Of a stretch of 64,000 nt of DNA, positions 27,529 through 37,381 are shown in pieces; within the stretch, counting starts at the first letter, position 1, and each line of letters opens with the position of its first letter. The position numbers and the translations under genes were made by a program. The notes beneath the pieces are model-generated. The model made no database searches, had not been told where the DNA came from, and saw nothing but the letters and a program-made list of their open reading frames with translations. Source of the DNA: Ancylobacter radicis (lineage in GTDB: Bacteria > Pseudomonadota > Alphaproteobacteria > Rhizobiales > Xanthobacteraceae); assembly GCF_018449475.1 (NCBI RefSeq), contig NZ_JAHCQH010000021.1:291369-355368 (forward strand). The letters run 5' to 3'.

Positions 27529-27702
27529 AATTGAAATTAAAATACGATCTAAATATAGATATCAAAATGGATAGCGTAGTTTATTACCCCTGAAGGCCTT
27601 ATCACGACAAGTCGAGGATATGTCGGGAGTGCGAGGGCCGCAATCCTATGATGACCTGCATTCTATTCTTTAGAGGCGTTTCGCAGCCCCCTTCCACCTT
27701 CC

Positions 27703-27717
27703 TGCAATTAATTCGCA
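27703..27717 (+). promoter_or_regulatory. Fur/Mur-type operator, copy 1
   Basis: TGCAATTAATTCGCA, immediately upstream of the putative -35 of sitA. It differs at only two of 15 positions from a second copy at 27752-27766 in the same orientation. The pattern TGCAAnTnATTCGCA resembles alphaproteobacterial Fur/Mur boxes as I remember them, and the downstream genes are a manganese/iron importer, the classic Mur target. Confidence 0.6.
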
Positions 27718-27718
27718 A

Positions 27719-27746
27719 TTGCGTTCGGTGGCGAACCGCGTAGAAT
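27719..27746 (+). promoter_or_regulatory. Putative sitABCD promoter
   Basis: TTGCGT (27719-27724), a 16-bp spacer and TAGAAT (27741-27746). Start of transcription would fall near 27753, inside operator copy 2, while copy 1 abuts the -35. That arrangement fits repression by a metal-loaded Fur/Mur protein. Confidence 0.5.
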
Positions 27747-27751
27747 GCTTC

Positions 27752-27766
27752 TGCAACTCATTCGCA
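27752..27766 (+). promoter_or_regulatory. Fur/Mur-type operator, copy 2
   Basis: TGCAACTCATTCGCA, 49 bp downstream of copy 1 and just before the AGGAGG ribosome binding site of sitA. It covers the expected transcription start. Confidence 0.6.
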
Positions 27767-27776
27767 GGAGGTGGAG

Positions 27777-28769
27777 ATGCGTGTCGCAGGCGGGACGGGG
27801 CTTGGTGCGGGCAGGGGGCGGGCGTGGGGCTCGGGCACGCGCCGTTCCGTGCTGTCGGGGATGCTGGCGGCGGGGCTAGTGATGGCGCTCGGCGCCGGTC
27901 CGGCCGGGGCGCAGGAGAGCGGGCCGGCCGCTGCCGGCGAAAAGTTCAAGGTGGTGACCACCTTCACCATCATCGCCGACATGGCGCGCAACGTCGCCGG
28001 CGATGCGGCGGTGGTGGAATCCATTACCAAGCCGGGCGCCGAGATCCACAATTACACGCCGACGCCGGGCGATCTGCAGCGCGCGCAGGGCGCGCAGCTC
28101 ATCCTGTGGAACGGGCTCAACCTCGAACTCTGGTTCCAGCGTTTCTTCCAGAACCTCAAGGGCGTGCCGAGCGTCGTCGTCTCCGACGGCGTGCAGCCCA
28201 TGAGCATCAGTGAAGGGCCCTATAGCGGCAAGCCCAACCCGCATGCCTGGATGTCGCCGGACAATGCGCTTGTCTATGTCGACAACATCCGCGACGCGCT
28301 GGCGACCTACGATCCGGCCCATGCCGACACCTACAAGGCGAATGCCGAGGCCTATAAGGCGAAGATCGCCGCCAGCGCGGCGCCGATCCGCGCCCAGCTT
28401 GAGGCCGTCCCAGTGGAGAAACGCTGGCTGGTCACCAGCGAGGGCGCCTTCTCCTATCTCGCCCGCGACTATGGGCTGAAGGAACTCTATCTCTGGCCGA
28501 TCAATGCCGACCAGCAGGGCACGCCGCAGCAGGTGCGCCGGGTGATCGACGCGGTGCGCAAGAACCACATCCCCGCCGTGTTCAGCGAAAGCACGGTCTC
28601 GGACAAGCCGGCGCGTCAGGTGGCGCGCGAGACCGGGGCGCATTATGGCGGCGTGCTCTATGTCGATTCGCTGAGCGAGGCGGACGGGCCGGTGCCGACC
28701 TATCTCGATCTGCTGCGCGTGACCTCGACCACCATCGCCAAGGGCCTTGCCGACGGGGTGTCGCCATGA
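27777..28769 (+). CDS. sitA: Manganese/iron ABC transporter substrate-binding protein
   Basis: Cluster A-I metal-binding lipoprotein-like or periplasmic protein, 330 aa. Likely metal ligands are the His in [10 protein letters not shown], the His in NPHAWMSPD, the Glu in FSESTVSD and the Asp in [10 protein letters not shown]; a two-His, Glu, Asp set without a His-rich loop fits Mn/Fe (SitA) better than Zn (ZnuA). An N-terminal signal ends near AGAQES. The ATG at 27777 follows AGGAGG; a GTG two codons earlier is less well placed. First gene of a four-gene operon in which every junction overlaps. Two Fur/Mur-type boxes flank its promoter. Confidence 0.88.
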   Translation: MRVAGGTGLGAGRGRAWGSGTRRSVLSGMLAAGLVMALGAGPAGAQESGPAAAGEKFKVVTTFTIIADMARNVAGDAAVVESITKPGAEIHNYTPTPGDLQRAQGAQLILWNGLNLELWFQRFFQNLKGVPSVVVSDGVQPMSISEGPYSGKPNPHAWMSPDNALVYVDNIRDALATYDPAHADTYKANAEAYKAKIAASAAPIRAQLEAVPVEKRWLVTSEGAFSYLARDYGLKELYLWPINADQQGTPQQVRRVIDAVRKNHIPAVFSESTVSDKPARQVARETGAHYGGVLYVDSLSEADGPVPTYLDLLRVTSTTIAKGLADGVSP

Positions 28770-29710
28770 ATGAATCGGTCCGAAACCAGATCGCGGGCGC
28801 CGCCTCCGGCCTGAGCGGGGCGGAAGATGCGGGGATCCGCGTCGAGGATGTCACCGTCACCTATCGCAACGGTCACACCGCGCTGCGTGCGGCGAGCTTT
28901 TCCATCCCCACCGGCACCATCACCGCGCTGGTGGGGGTGAACGGCTCCGGCAAGTCCACGCTGTTCAAGGCGATCATGGGCTTCGTGCAGGTGGCGCGCG
29001 GCGACATCCGCATTCTCGGCCAGAGCGTCGAGCGGGCGCTGAAGTCGAACCTCGTCGCCTATGTGCCGCAGGCCGAGGAGGTCGACTGGAACTTTCCGGT
29101 CCTGGTCGAGGACGTGGTGATGATGGGCCGCTACGGCCATATGGGCATGATGCGCATCGCCCGCGCCGCCGACCGCGCGGCGGTCGATGCGGCGCTGGCG
29201 CGGGTGGGCATGGCGGCCCTGCGCAAGCGGCAGATCGGCGAACTGTCCGGCGGGCAGAAGAAGCGCGTGTTTCTGGCCCGCGCGCTGGCGCAGGATGCGC
29301 GGGTGATCCTGCTCGACGAGCCCTTTACCGGGGTCGACGTGACCACCGAGGAGACCATCATCGCCCTGCTCGGCGCGCTGCGCGACGAGGGGCGGGTGAT
29401 GCTGGTCTCGACCCATAATCTCGGCAGCGTGCCGGAATTCTGCGACCGCACGGTGCTGATCAAGGGCACGGTGCTGGCCTATGGCCCGACCGCGACCACC
29501 TTCACCCAGGCCAATCTGGAACAGACCTTCGGCGGCGTGCTGCGCCATTTCGTGCTCGGCGGGGCGGGGCTGCACGATGATGACGACCGGCGCCGGCTCG
29601 CCGTGCTGACCGATGACGAGCGCCCGCTGGTGTTCTATGGCGAAGACGGCGCCATGGAGCACAAGAGCCGCGAGGGCGCGCCGGACAGCTCCTCGGGGAA
29701 GACCCCATGA
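28766..29710 (+). CDS. sitB: Manganese/iron ABC transporter ATP-binding protein
   Basis: ABC ATPase energising metal import from the periplasm. Walker [11 protein letters not shown]-loop [10 protein letters not shown], signature [10 protein letters not shown], Walker B VILLDEPF and switch His in VSTHNLGS are all intact. About 314 aa, with a 20-residue N-terminal lead and a C-terminal tail beyond the core. Its start overlaps the sitA stop (ATGA) and its stop overlaps sitC (ATGA), so subunits are made together. Confidence 0.92.
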   Translation: MNESVRNQIAGAASGLSGAEDAGIRVEDVTVTYRNGHTALRAASFSIPTGTITALVGVNGSGKSTLFKAIMGFVQVARGDIRILGQSVERALKSNLVAYVPQAEEVDWNFPVLVEDVVMMGRYGHMGMMRIARAADRAAVDAALARVGMAALRKRQIGELSGGQKKRVFLARALAQDARVILLDEPFTGVDVTTEETIIALLGALRDEGRVMLVSTHNLGSVPEFCDRTVLIKGTVLAYGPTATTFTQANLEQTFGGVLRHFVLGGAGLHDDDDRRRLAVLTDDERPLVFYGEDGAMEHKSREGAPDSSSGKTP

Positions 29711-30570
29711 TGGCGCTGCTCGCCGAGCCGTTCGGCTATGAATATATGCGCAGCGCCATGTGGGTCTCGGCCCTGGTCGGGGCGGTGTGCGCCTTCCTGT
29801 CCTGCTACCTCATGCTCAAGGGCTGGTCGCTGATCGGCGACGCGCTCTCCCACTCCATCGTGCCCGGTGTGGCGGGGGCCTATATGCTCGGCCTGCCCTT
29901 CGCGCTCGGGGCCTTCTTCTCCGGCGGGCTGGCGGCGGCGGCGATGCTGCTGCTGTCGCAGCGCACGCGGCTGCGGGAGGATGCGGTGATCGGGTTGATC
30001 TTCTCCTCCTTCTTCGCGCTCGGCCTGTTCATGGTCTCGCTGTCGCCGACCTCGGTGAACATCCAGACCATCGTGCTCGGCAACATCCTCGCCATCACGC
30101 CGGAGGACACGCTGCAACTCGCCATCATCGGCGGGGTGTCGCTGGCGGTGCTGCTGCTGAAGTGGCGGGACCTGATGGCGGTGTTCTTCGACGAGGCGCA
30201 TGCGCGCTCGATCGGGCTGAAGCCGGCGGCGCTGAAGATCATGTTCTTCACCCTGCTCTCGGCCTCGACGGTGGCGGCATTGCAGACGGTGGGCGCCTTC
30301 CTCGTCATCTGCCTCGTGGTGACGCCCGGGGCGACCGCCTATCTGCTGGCCGACCGTTTTCCGCGCCTTCTGATGATCGCGGTGGCGATCGGGGCGGGGA
30401 CGAGCTTTCTCGGCGCCTATGCGAGCTATTTCCTCGACGGGGCGACGGGCGGCATCATCGTCGTGCTGCAGACCGCGCTGTTCCTCGCCGCCTTCGTCTT
30501 CGCGCCCAAGCATGGGCTGCTGGCCGCCCGGCGGCGGGCGGCGCAGGCGCTCACTGAGGAGGCCGCGTGA
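29707..30570 (+). CDS. sitC: Manganese/iron ABC transporter permease
   Basis: ABC-3 family inner-membrane permease, 287 aa, with seven or eight hydrophobic helices. It shows the typical [19 protein letters not shown] segment near the N-terminus and the late [32 protein letters not shown] block. The paired permease in the next gene is a paralogue, as in SitCD/MntCD-type importers. ATGA overlaps on both sides. Confidence 0.9.
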   Translation: MMALLAEPFGYEYMRSAMWVSALVGAVCAFLSCYLMLKGWSLIGDALSHSIVPGVAGAYMLGLPFALGAFFSGGLAAAAMLLLSQRTRLREDAVIGLIFSSFFALGLFMVSLSPTSVNIQTIVLGNILAITPEDTLQLAIIGGVSLAVLLLKWRDLMAVFFDEAHARSIGLKPAALKIMFFTLLSASTVAALQTVGAFLVICLVVTPGATAYLLADRFPRLLMIAVAIGAGTSFLGAYASYFLDGATGGIIVVLQTALFLAAFVFAPKHGLLAARRRAAQALTEEAA

Positions 30571-31427
30571 TGAGCTTTCTGGCCACTCTCGCGGTTCCCT
30601 TCCAGTTCGACTTCATGGTCAACGCGCTGGTGATTTCGGCGCTGGTGGCGGTGCCGATGGCGCTGCTGTCCTGCTTCCTCGTGCTCAAGGGCTGGTCGCT
30701 GATGGGCGACGCCATCTCGCACGCGGTGTTTCCCGGCGTGGTGCTGGCCTATATCGCCGGCATTCCGCTGGCCATCGGCGCCTTCCTCGCCGGCATGTTC
30801 TGCGCGGTGGCGACCGGCTATCTGCAGGACAACAGCCGCATCAAGCAGGACACGGTGATGGGCATCGTGTTCTCCGGCATGTTCGGCTTCGGGCTGGTGC
30901 TCTATGTGAAGATCCAGTCCGAGGTGCATCTCGACCACATCCTGTTCGGCGACATGCTCGGCGTCTCGCTGGCCGACATCACCGAGACGGCGCTGATCGC
31001 TGGGCTGGTGGCGCTGGTGATCGGCGTGAAGTGGAAGGACCTGCTGCTGCACGCCTTCGACCCGGCGCAGGCGCGCGCCATCGGCCTGCCGGTGCGGGTG
31101 CTGCACTACGGGCTGCTGTGCCTTGTCTCGCTGGCCATTGTCGGGGCGCTGAAGGCGACCGGGTTGATCCTCGCCATCGCCATGCTGATCGCGCCGGGCG
31201 CCATCGCCTTCCTGCTGGTGCGGCGCTTCGGGGCGATGCTGCTCGCCGCGCTCCTCGTGGCGGTGGGCTGCTCGCTGGGCGGTGTCTACCTGTCCTTCTT
31301 CCTCGACAGCGCGCCGGCCCCGACCATCGTGCTGCTGATGAGCCTCGTCTTCATCCTCGCCTTCGTGCGGGCCTCGCAACTCCAGCGGCGGCTCATCGCG
31401 GCACCGGAACAGCCGAACGGGAGCTGA
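30567..31427 (+). CDS. sitD: Manganese/iron ABC transporter permease
   Basis: Second ABC-3 permease subunit, 286 aa, with LKGWSLMGDAISHAVFPGV and CLVSLAIVGALKATGLILAIAMLIAPGAIAFLL matching the corresponding blocks of SitC. Last gene of the operon, starting inside the sitC stop. It converges on the DUF2254 gene with a 19-bp gap and no obvious terminator hairpin. Confidence 0.9.
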   Translation: MMSFLATLAVPFQFDFMVNALVISALVAVPMALLSCFLVLKGWSLMGDAISHAVFPGVVLAYIAGIPLAIGAFLAGMFCAVATGYLQDNSRIKQDTVMGIVFSGMFGFGLVLYVKIQSEVHLDHILFGDMLGVSLADITETALIAGLVALVIGVKWKDLLLHAFDPAQARAIGLPVRVLHYGLLCLVSLAIVGALKATGLILAIAMLIAPGAIAFLLVRRFGAMLLAALLVAVGCSLGGVYLSFFLDSAPAPTIVLLMSLVFILAFVRASQLQRRLIAAPEQPNGS

Positions 31428-31446
31428 ACTTCAGACGAGCTGAGCC

Positions 31447-32742
31447 TCAGGCGTCCTCGGCGGCGAGTTCGGCGAGGCGCTGGCGGTCGGCCTCCAGCGA
31501 CAGCGCCGCCTGCGCGCGGGCCAGCGCCATCTCGGCCTGATGGCGGGCGGCGGCGCGGAACGACGCGTCGCCCATCCGCCCGAGCGCCAGCAGCGCCTTG
31601 CGCAGCCGGAGCTGGACCTCGACCAGTCCGGCGCCGTCGCGCGCTACCAGCATGAAGGCGTCCTCGAACAGATCATCTGCGACCAGCACCGGCACATGCA
31701 CGCGCGGGAAGCGCACCTCCGACGCGCCGTCGCCGCCCTCCGCCCAATGGCACAGGAGGCGCGTGCTGCGGCCGATCACGTCGATGGCGGTGCCGGGATC
31801 ATTCACGCCGGGCGAGAGCGCGCGCGAGGCGATCTCGCTCATCACGGCTAGGCCGAAGCGCGGATCCTGGTCGAAATTGCGTTCGCTGCCGATCGAGAAG
31901 GCCGCGCGCATCTGCGTCGGGATCGTGTCGTCCTCGTCTTTTTGCTCCAGCTTTTCCTCCGGCCCGCTCGCTGTCCGTCGGGGCGGGGCGATCCAGGCGA
32001 GGGGCGAATCCAGATAGACGAAGCTGCCGGGCAGGGCGGCGACATGAATGTCCGCGTCGCATTCCTCGGCAAGGCGTGACAGCGCGCCGATGTCGACGAA
32101 CTGGACATAGCCGATGGCCCGCGCCGGCACGGGCGCCGCCTTGTGCGGTATCGCCTGCGCGCCCCCGCGCTGCGGCGCGCCGCCAAGGCCGGGAGCGGCG
32201 AGCCGGGCGTCGAGGGCCTGCCGGGTCGCGCGCTCGACGCGGTCGGTGGTCTCGCCGACACGGCCGAAATGGGTGAGATGATCGATCCAGCGCAGCAGCG
32301 AGACGACGATCAGGGCGATGACCCCGATGGTGACGACGAACAGCACCACGCGGCCGCGGTCGCCATAGGCCCCCGCCTTCAGCACCACGATGCCGACGAT
32401 GCTGAACAGGAAGGAGCCGATGAAGGTGGAGAGCACATTCTGCGCCGTGCGGTCCTCCATCAGCAGGCGGGTGGCGCGCGGCGTCACATTGCTGGTCGCC
32501 GATCCATAGGCGGAGGTCATCACGCTAAGCGAGAAGGTGGTGACCGCCAGCATGGAGGACGCAATAATGCCGAGGATGCTGTCCACCGCATCGGCGCCGA
32601 TCGAGCCGGGCATTTCCCAGGGAATGTAGCGTTCGGCGATGGCGGCGAGCCCGGCGGTCACCACGCCGGCCATGCCGATCAGGGTGGCGCGGAACCACAG
32701 CCGCCGGGTGATCTGCTGCACGATCCAGCGCCAGCGCGCCAT
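31447..32742 (-). CDS. DUF2254 predicted membrane protein
   Basis: 431 residues in the DUF2254 pattern: transmembrane helices at about 17-38, 55-78, 104-125 and 132-150, with the conserved AVTTFSLSVMTSAYGSATSNVTPRA between helices, then a large soluble C-terminal part with QDPRFGLAVMSEIASRALSPGVNDPGTAIDVI. No biochemical function is established that I know of. Monocistronic; upstream are the divergent edge of the region and the monooxygenase end, 76 bp away. Confidence 0.85.
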   Translation of the reverse strand: MARWRWIVQQITRRLWFRATLIGMAGVVTAGLAAIAERYIPWEMPGSIGADAVDSILGIIASSMLAVTTFSLSVMTSAYGSATSNVTPRATRLLMEDRTAQNVLSTFIGSFLFSIVGIVVLKAGAYGDRGRVVLFVVTIGVIALIVVSLLRWIDHLTHFGRVGETTDRVERATRQALDARLAAPGLGGAPQRGGAQAIPHKAAPVPARAIGYVQFVDIGALSRLAEECDADIHVAALPGSFVYLDSPLAWIAPPRRTASGPEEKLEQKDEDDTIPTQMRAAFSIGSERNFDQDPRFGLAVMSEIASRALSPGVNDPGTAIDVIGRSTRLLCHWAEGGDGASEVRFPRVHVPVLVADDLFEDAFMLVARDGAGLVEVQLRLRKALLALGRMGDASFRAAARHQAEMALARAQAALSLEADRQRLAELAAEDA

Positions 32743-32818
32743 GATGGTCTCCCCCTGCCTTGCGTCGGAAGGGCAACCCGGTGGTAGGTGAGTGGTTCCA
32801 CCGGCGAGCCATCGCCGC

Positions 32819-34414
32819 TCAGCCGCGCACCACCTCGTCGAGATAGCGGTCGAGCCGCTTGAGATCGTCCGGCCCGCCGCGCGCGGCGATGACGAAATCG
32901 GGGCGGATCAGCGCCCAGCCGGTGGTGTCGATCGCGTAGCGGGCGCGCAGGGCGCTGTCCGGGTCCGCCTCCGGCGCCACGCGCAGCACGGTGAGATGAT
33001 CGCTGGTGCGCTCCAGCCGGCCGAGCAGATCGACCGGTGCGCTCTCGTCGTCGAGCACCAGCAGGACATGCCGTGTCCCGCCGAGCAGGGGCCAGAGCGC
33101 CTGCGGCTGACCCTCGCGCAGGAACACCCCGTCGCGCGCCCGCGTGCCGGCATCGGTGCGGCGCCGGTTGTGGCGCGGCGGCTCGCCCAGGGCGAGCAGA
33201 TCGCCGTCCTGATAGGCGATTTCGGTTTCCGACAATTCGATCTGCAATTGCCGCTGCGCCGCCGGCAGATTGCCGATCAGGGTGACGGCGGCGTTCTTGA
33301 TCAGCCGCGCCGCCCGGCCTTTGGCGAAGGCGATGTGCAGCTTCTGGCCCGCCGCCTTGACCACGGAGAGCGCCACCGGACGCCGTTCCGGCTCATAACT
33401 CGACAGAAGAAGCTCGGCATCGCCGACATCCTTCAGCGCATGGGCGAGCTTCCAGCCGAGATTGGCCGCGTCCTGCATCCCGGTGTTCATGCCCTGGCCG
33501 CCGGCGGGGCTGTGAATATGCGCGGCATCGCCGGCCAGGAAGCAGCGCCCCGCGCGATAGCTGGCGGCGACGCGCTCATTGATGCGGAAGGCGGAGAGCC
33601 AGCTCGGATCGCGCAGGGTGAGGCCGGGCGGGCCGTAGCGGCTGACATGATCCTGCAATTCGCCGAGCGAGGGAGTGGCGTCGGGGGCGTCCTCGGCCGG
33701 GGCCGTCGCGCCGTCGGCCTCCGGCTGCGGGCGCATGGCGAAGACGCGCCAGCTATCGGCCTCGAAGGGGAAGAGGGCGACGCTGCCGCCATCGCCCCAC
33801 CAGATGTGGATGCTGTCGCGATCCAGATCGCCGCCGTCGATCCGCACGTCGCCGAGCAGATAGGTGGCGGGCTCGGTATAGCCGTCGAAGGCGATGCCGA
33901 GGCTGTGGCGCACCGCGCTGCGCGCACCGTCGCAGCCGGCGAGATAGGCGGCGCGGGCCTCCTCCTCCCGCCCGTCGGCGTGGCGCAGCCGTGCGGTGAC
34001 GCCGCCGGTGTCCTGGGTAAGGCCGATCAACTCCACCCCGCGTTCCACCGTGCCGCCCAGCTCGGAGAGGCGGGCGGCCAGGATCCGCTCGGTCTGCGAT
34101 TGCGGCAGCAGGAGAGGGAAGGGAAACGGGCTGTCGATTCCGGCCCCGATCTCCAGCCGCGCCAGACGGTGCGGGCCGTCGCCGATGCACAGGGACTTCA
34201 GCCGCTTGCCGGCTGCCAGCAGGGCCTCGCTGGCGCCAAGGCCCTGCAACGCCTCCAGGCTGGCGCTCCATACGGCGAGCGCCTTCGACACATGGCTCGG
34301 CGCCGCCGCGCGGTCGATCAGGCGCACCCGCAGGCCGAACTGGCGCAGGCAGATGGCGAGGGTGAGCCCGGTCGGCCCCGCTCCGATGATGAGAACGTCG
34401 GCGTCCGGCTCCAT
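32819..34414 (-). CDS. FAD-dependent aromatic monooxygenase (PheA/TfdB/MhpA family)
   Basis: Flavoprotein hydroxylase of 531 aa from the ATG at 34414. It has the Rossmann motif IIGAGPTGLTLA at the N-terminus, YLAGCDGARSAVRHSLG (the DG motif) near residue 160 and FLAGDAAHIHSPAGGQGMNTGMQDA near 290, all typical of class A aromatic ring hydroxylases. A TTG four codons upstream is the only longer alternative. The substrate is unknown and no aromatic-degradation genes are nearby. It stands between a DUF2254 gene and a TonB receptor, so it could modify an iron ligand, but that is a guess. Confidence 0.85.
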   Translation of the reverse strand: MEPDADVLIIGAGPTGLTLAICLRQFGLRVRLIDRAAAPSHVSKALAVWSASLEALQGLGASEALLAAGKRLKSLCIGDGPHRLARLEIGAGIDSPFPFPLLLPQSQTERILAARLSELGGTVERGVELIGLTQDTGGVTARLRHADGREEEARAAYLAGCDGARSAVRHSLGIAFDGYTEPATYLLGDVRIDGGDLDRDSIHIWWGDGGSVALFPFEADSWRVFAMRPQPEADGATAPAEDAPDATPSLGELQDHVSRYGPPGLTLRDPSWLSAFRINERVAASYRAGRCFLAGDAAHIHSPAGGQGMNTGMQDAANLGWKLAHALKDVGDAELLLSSYEPERRPVALSVVKAAGQKLHIAFAKGRAARLIKNAAVTLIGNLPAAQRQLQIELSETEIAYQDGDLLALGEPPRHNRRRTDAGTRARDGVFLREGQPQALWPLLGGTRHVLLVLDDESAPVDLLGRLERTSDHLTVLRVAPEADPDSALRARYAIDTTGWALIRPDFVIAARGGPDDLKRLDRYLDEVVRG

Positions 34415-34498
34415 CCCGCTCCCCAATCCCCACGGCCCGGTTTCGGCGCGCAGCCTAGCCTGTCGCCGGGGGAGGGTGAAGCGCGAAGCGGTGTCCGC

Positions 34499-36754
34499 TC
34501 ACCAGTGATAGGCGAGGGTGGCGAGCACGGTGCGGCCGGTGCCGATGAAGCACTGATAGGCCGAGGCGCAGGCGGAGACGTAATATTTGTTGGCGAGGTT
34601 GGTGGCGGTGACGGAGAGCCGCCAGCCATCGTCTCCGCCGGGCTTGCCGCCGAAATCATAGTGCAGCGCGGCGTCGAACAGCACGCGGTCGGGCACGATC
34701 ATCGCCGCCGTGTTGGTCTGGTCGCCATAGGTCTCGCCGACATAGCGGGCACCGCCGCCGATGGTGAGGCCCTTCAGCGTGCCGGTGCTCCAGGTGTAGT
34801 CAGCCCAGGCCGAGGCGGCGTTGCGCGGCACGCCGACCGGCGCCTTGCCCTCGACGCCCGCGACATTGCTCTGGGTCACCACCGCGTCGGTATAGGCATA
34901 GGAGACCATCACGTTGAAGCCGGGCAGGATTTCCGCCTTGCCGCTGATCTCGAGGCCCTTCGATTCCACCTCGCCGGTCTGGGTCTGGCAGGTCGAGCTG
35001 CTGCACAGCGTCACCGCCGTGTTGGTGCTGGTGTGCGCGGTGTCGGTGGTCAGCACGTTCTGCTGGGTGAGGTCGAAATAGGAGATGGTGAACAGGCCGT
35101 TGAACGTCGTCGGCTGATATTTGGCGCCGACCTCGAACTGCTCCGCCGTGGTGGGCTCGAAGGGCACGCCGCCATAGCCGGTCCCCATCACCGGATCGAA
35201 GGAGGTGGCGTAGCTCACATAGGGCGCGAGGCCGTTGTCGAACTGGTAGAGCAGGCCGGCGCGGTAGGTGAAGGCGGTGTCCTCATTGTCATAGCTCACC
35301 GTGCTGCCGGTCGCGAGCGTCTCGGTCGAGGTGCTGCCGCTCAGATAATCCTCGCGGATGCCGAGCAGGGCGTGCCAGTTGCCATAGGTCATCTGGTCCT
35401 GCGCATAGGCGCCGACCTGCGTGCGGTCGGCATTCTGCCGGGTGGTCAGGGTCGGCGAACTGATGCTCGGCCAGGTCGGGTTGAGATAGTTCACATAGAC
35501 CGTGCTGCCGGTGCCGTAGGTCGATTCCGCCTCGTAATACTGCACGTCGGCGCCGATCAGCAGGGTATGCGCGATCTCGCCGGTGGCGAAGTCGGCCTGC
35601 GCCTGATTGTCCAGCGTCACGCCCTGCAGCGTCTCGATATAGCGCGAGGGCGACAGCCCCATGCACAGATAGGACACCCCGCCGCAGCCCGAGGCGGCGC
35701 GCCAGACATTGGCGTTGGCGAGCGCCGAGAGTGCCTTGAAATCGGTCTCCACGTCGAGGAAGCGGAAGTTCTGGCGCAGCGTCCACACGCTGTCGAGATC
35801 ATGCTCGATCCGGTAGGCGAGGCTCCACTGGGTGCGGTCGAAGCCGGAATAGGAATCTTCGCTGGGCGAGAAGTCGCGCGGGATCTGCCCGTTCGGATTG
35901 GCCTGCAGCGTGCCGAGCGCCGGAAGCCACGTTGAATAGTAGCTCTCCGGGTCGCGCTCATAGGTGGCCTGAAGCTGGACGCGGGTATTCTCGCTCGGCT
36001 GGAACGAGACCATCGGCGCGATCAGGAGGCGCTGGCCTTCGGAGCCTTCGACGTCGGTCTCGGTGCGGCGGCCGAGCGCGATGATCCGGTAGAGCGCGGA
36101 GCCGTCCTCGGTCAGCTTGCCGTTGAGATCGGCGCCGAGTTCCAGCTCGCCATAGGAGCCGATGCCGGCGATGATCTCGTTCTGCGCCTTCGGGTCCGGC
36201 CATTTGCTCACGAGGTCGACGCTGCCGCCCGGATTGCTCTGGCCGTAGATCGAGGACATCGGCCCGCGCACGACATTGATCGAACTGAGCAGATAGGGGT
36301 CGATGCTGGGCACCGCGTAATTGAGGCCCTTGAACAGCTTCAGCCCGTCCCAGAACTGCACGTAATTGGCATTGCCGCCAAAGCCGCCGAAGCCGCGCAT
36401 GATGATGCTGTCATAGCGATTGCCGGGGCGGGCGTCGGCGATCACGCCGGCCTCGTAGCGCAGCGCCTCCTGCACGGTCTGCGAACCCTGCGCCTCGATC
36501 TGCTCGCTGGTCACCACCGAGATGGAGATCGGCGTGGTCTCGATGGCGGCGTCGGTCTTGGTGGCGGCGCTGGTGGTGCGGGCGACATAGCCGTCCGTCT
36601 CGTCCTCGCCGCTGTCGGCCTCCACCTCGATCGGGTCGAGCGCCACGGTGCCGGCGGGCGGGGTCGATTGCGCGAGGGCCGGAGCGGCGGGCAGGCCGAG
36701 CAGTGCCAGCGTGAGCGCCAGTGCCGAAGGCTGCGGCAGACGACATGTATTCAT
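34499..36754 (-). CDS. TonB-dependent siderophore receptor
   Basis: Outer-membrane receptor of 751 aa. After a signal peptide ending at PALAQS come a TonB-box region (DPIEVEAD), the plug (TTPISISVVTSEQIEAQGSQTVQEALRYEAGV; NVVRGPMSSIYGQSNPGGSVDLVSKWP) and a 22-strand barrel ending in the aromatic LAYHW. There is no N-terminal signalling (STN) domain, unlike the receptor at 51830. Three close Cys pairs in the barrel part (SGCGGVSYLC, LCSSSTC, CASAYQC) suggest disulfide-closed loops as in FhuA. GAGGGG precedes the ATG. No transporter genes adjoin, so the ligand is uncertain. Confidence 0.88.
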   Translation of the reverse strand: MNTCRLPQPSALALTLALLGLPAAPALAQSTPPAGTVALDPIEVEADSGEDETDGYVARTTSAATKTDAAIETTPISISVVTSEQIEAQGSQTVQEALRYEAGVIADARPGNRYDSIIMRGFGGFGGNANYVQFWDGLKLFKGLNYAVPSIDPYLLSSINVVRGPMSSIYGQSNPGGSVDLVSKWPDPKAQNEIIAGIGSYGELELGADLNGKLTEDGSALYRIIALGRRTETDVEGSEGQRLLIAPMVSFQPSENTRVQLQATYERDPESYYSTWLPALGTLQANPNGQIPRDFSPSEDSYSGFDRTQWSLAYRIEHDLDSVWTLRQNFRFLDVETDFKALSALANANVWRAASGCGGVSYLCMGLSPSRYIETLQGVTLDNQAQADFATGEIAHTLLIGADVQYYEAESTYGTGSTVYVNYLNPTWPSISSPTLTTRQNADRTQVGAYAQDQMTYGNWHALLGIREDYLSGSTSTETLATGSTVSYDNEDTAFTYRAGLLYQFDNGLAPYVSYATSFDPVMGTGYGGVPFEPTTAEQFEVGAKYQPTTFNGLFTISYFDLTQQNVLTTDTAHTSTNTAVTLCSSSTCQTQTGEVESKGLEISGKAEILPGFNVMVSYAYTDAVVTQSNVAGVEGKAPVGVPRNAASAWADYTWSTGTLKGLTIGGGARYVGETYGDQTNTAAMIVPDRVLFDAALHYDFGGKPGGDDGWRLSVTATNLANKYYVSACASAYQCFIGTGRTVLATLAYHW

Positions 36755-37381
36755 GTAATTCGCCCCTCAAATATCACGTAACGTCATGCTGACGGACGTA
36801 TTTCGTTGAGGTCTTGGTTATCATTCGAGTCTAGTTTCGACAATTCGCGCGACGTTTTTGGCAATAAGATTGTAATTATTAAAAATAAGAACGTATTCGA
36901 TAGGCTGTAGCGTTAATGGCCGACATGTAATTCTGTGTATATTAATATGAATGTCATCTCATGGCCGAACGTATCTGGCGGGAGGCGCGTTCGCGGCTGC
37001 GTCGGGCCGGGGGCTTGCGTGAAAGGCCCTTGTTGCCCAGCAGATATGGCGTTGAGATATTCAACCAATTTCACTTTGGTTTCACTTCGGGCGATGTATT
37101 AATCGCGGGAGGCGGTGCCAGCGTCGGGATGGCCGCCACGTTTTGCCGCCAATTGGCTGATATGATCCCGCTTTGCCGCAATGCACACGGCTGTTCGGTC
37201 CTCTGGCCTCTATGGGAGGGGTGCGCGCGGCCACGCGGTGCTGCTGTCATGCGCGATGTGCTTGACGCGGGCGCGAACCAATTTATAACCAATAGCAATA
37301 TGGCTGACAGGTTGGCGGGGCTTCCGCGCCTGCGCGCACAAAAGAAGACAGGGTCCGAAGCGACCCAAGGGAGGACTGCTG
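36755..37381. other. Divergent intergenic region
   Basis: A 627-bp gap between the leftward TonB receptor and the rightward tct operon. The left third (about 36770-36960) is very AT-rich and probably holds the receptor promoter and an iron-responsive site, but I found no clean consensus. A 184-codon frame (36961-37515) runs through the right part; it overlaps the next gene by 134 bp and reads like noncoding sequence, so it is not called. A good promoter lies at 37262-37289. Confidence 0.6.
37262..37289 (+). promoter_or_regulatory. Putative sigma70 promoter of the first tct operon
   Basis: TTGACG (37262-37267), a 16-bp spacer and TATAAC (37284-37289), about 92 bp before the ATG at 37382. The best -35/-10 match seen in the window. 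Confidence 0.55.
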
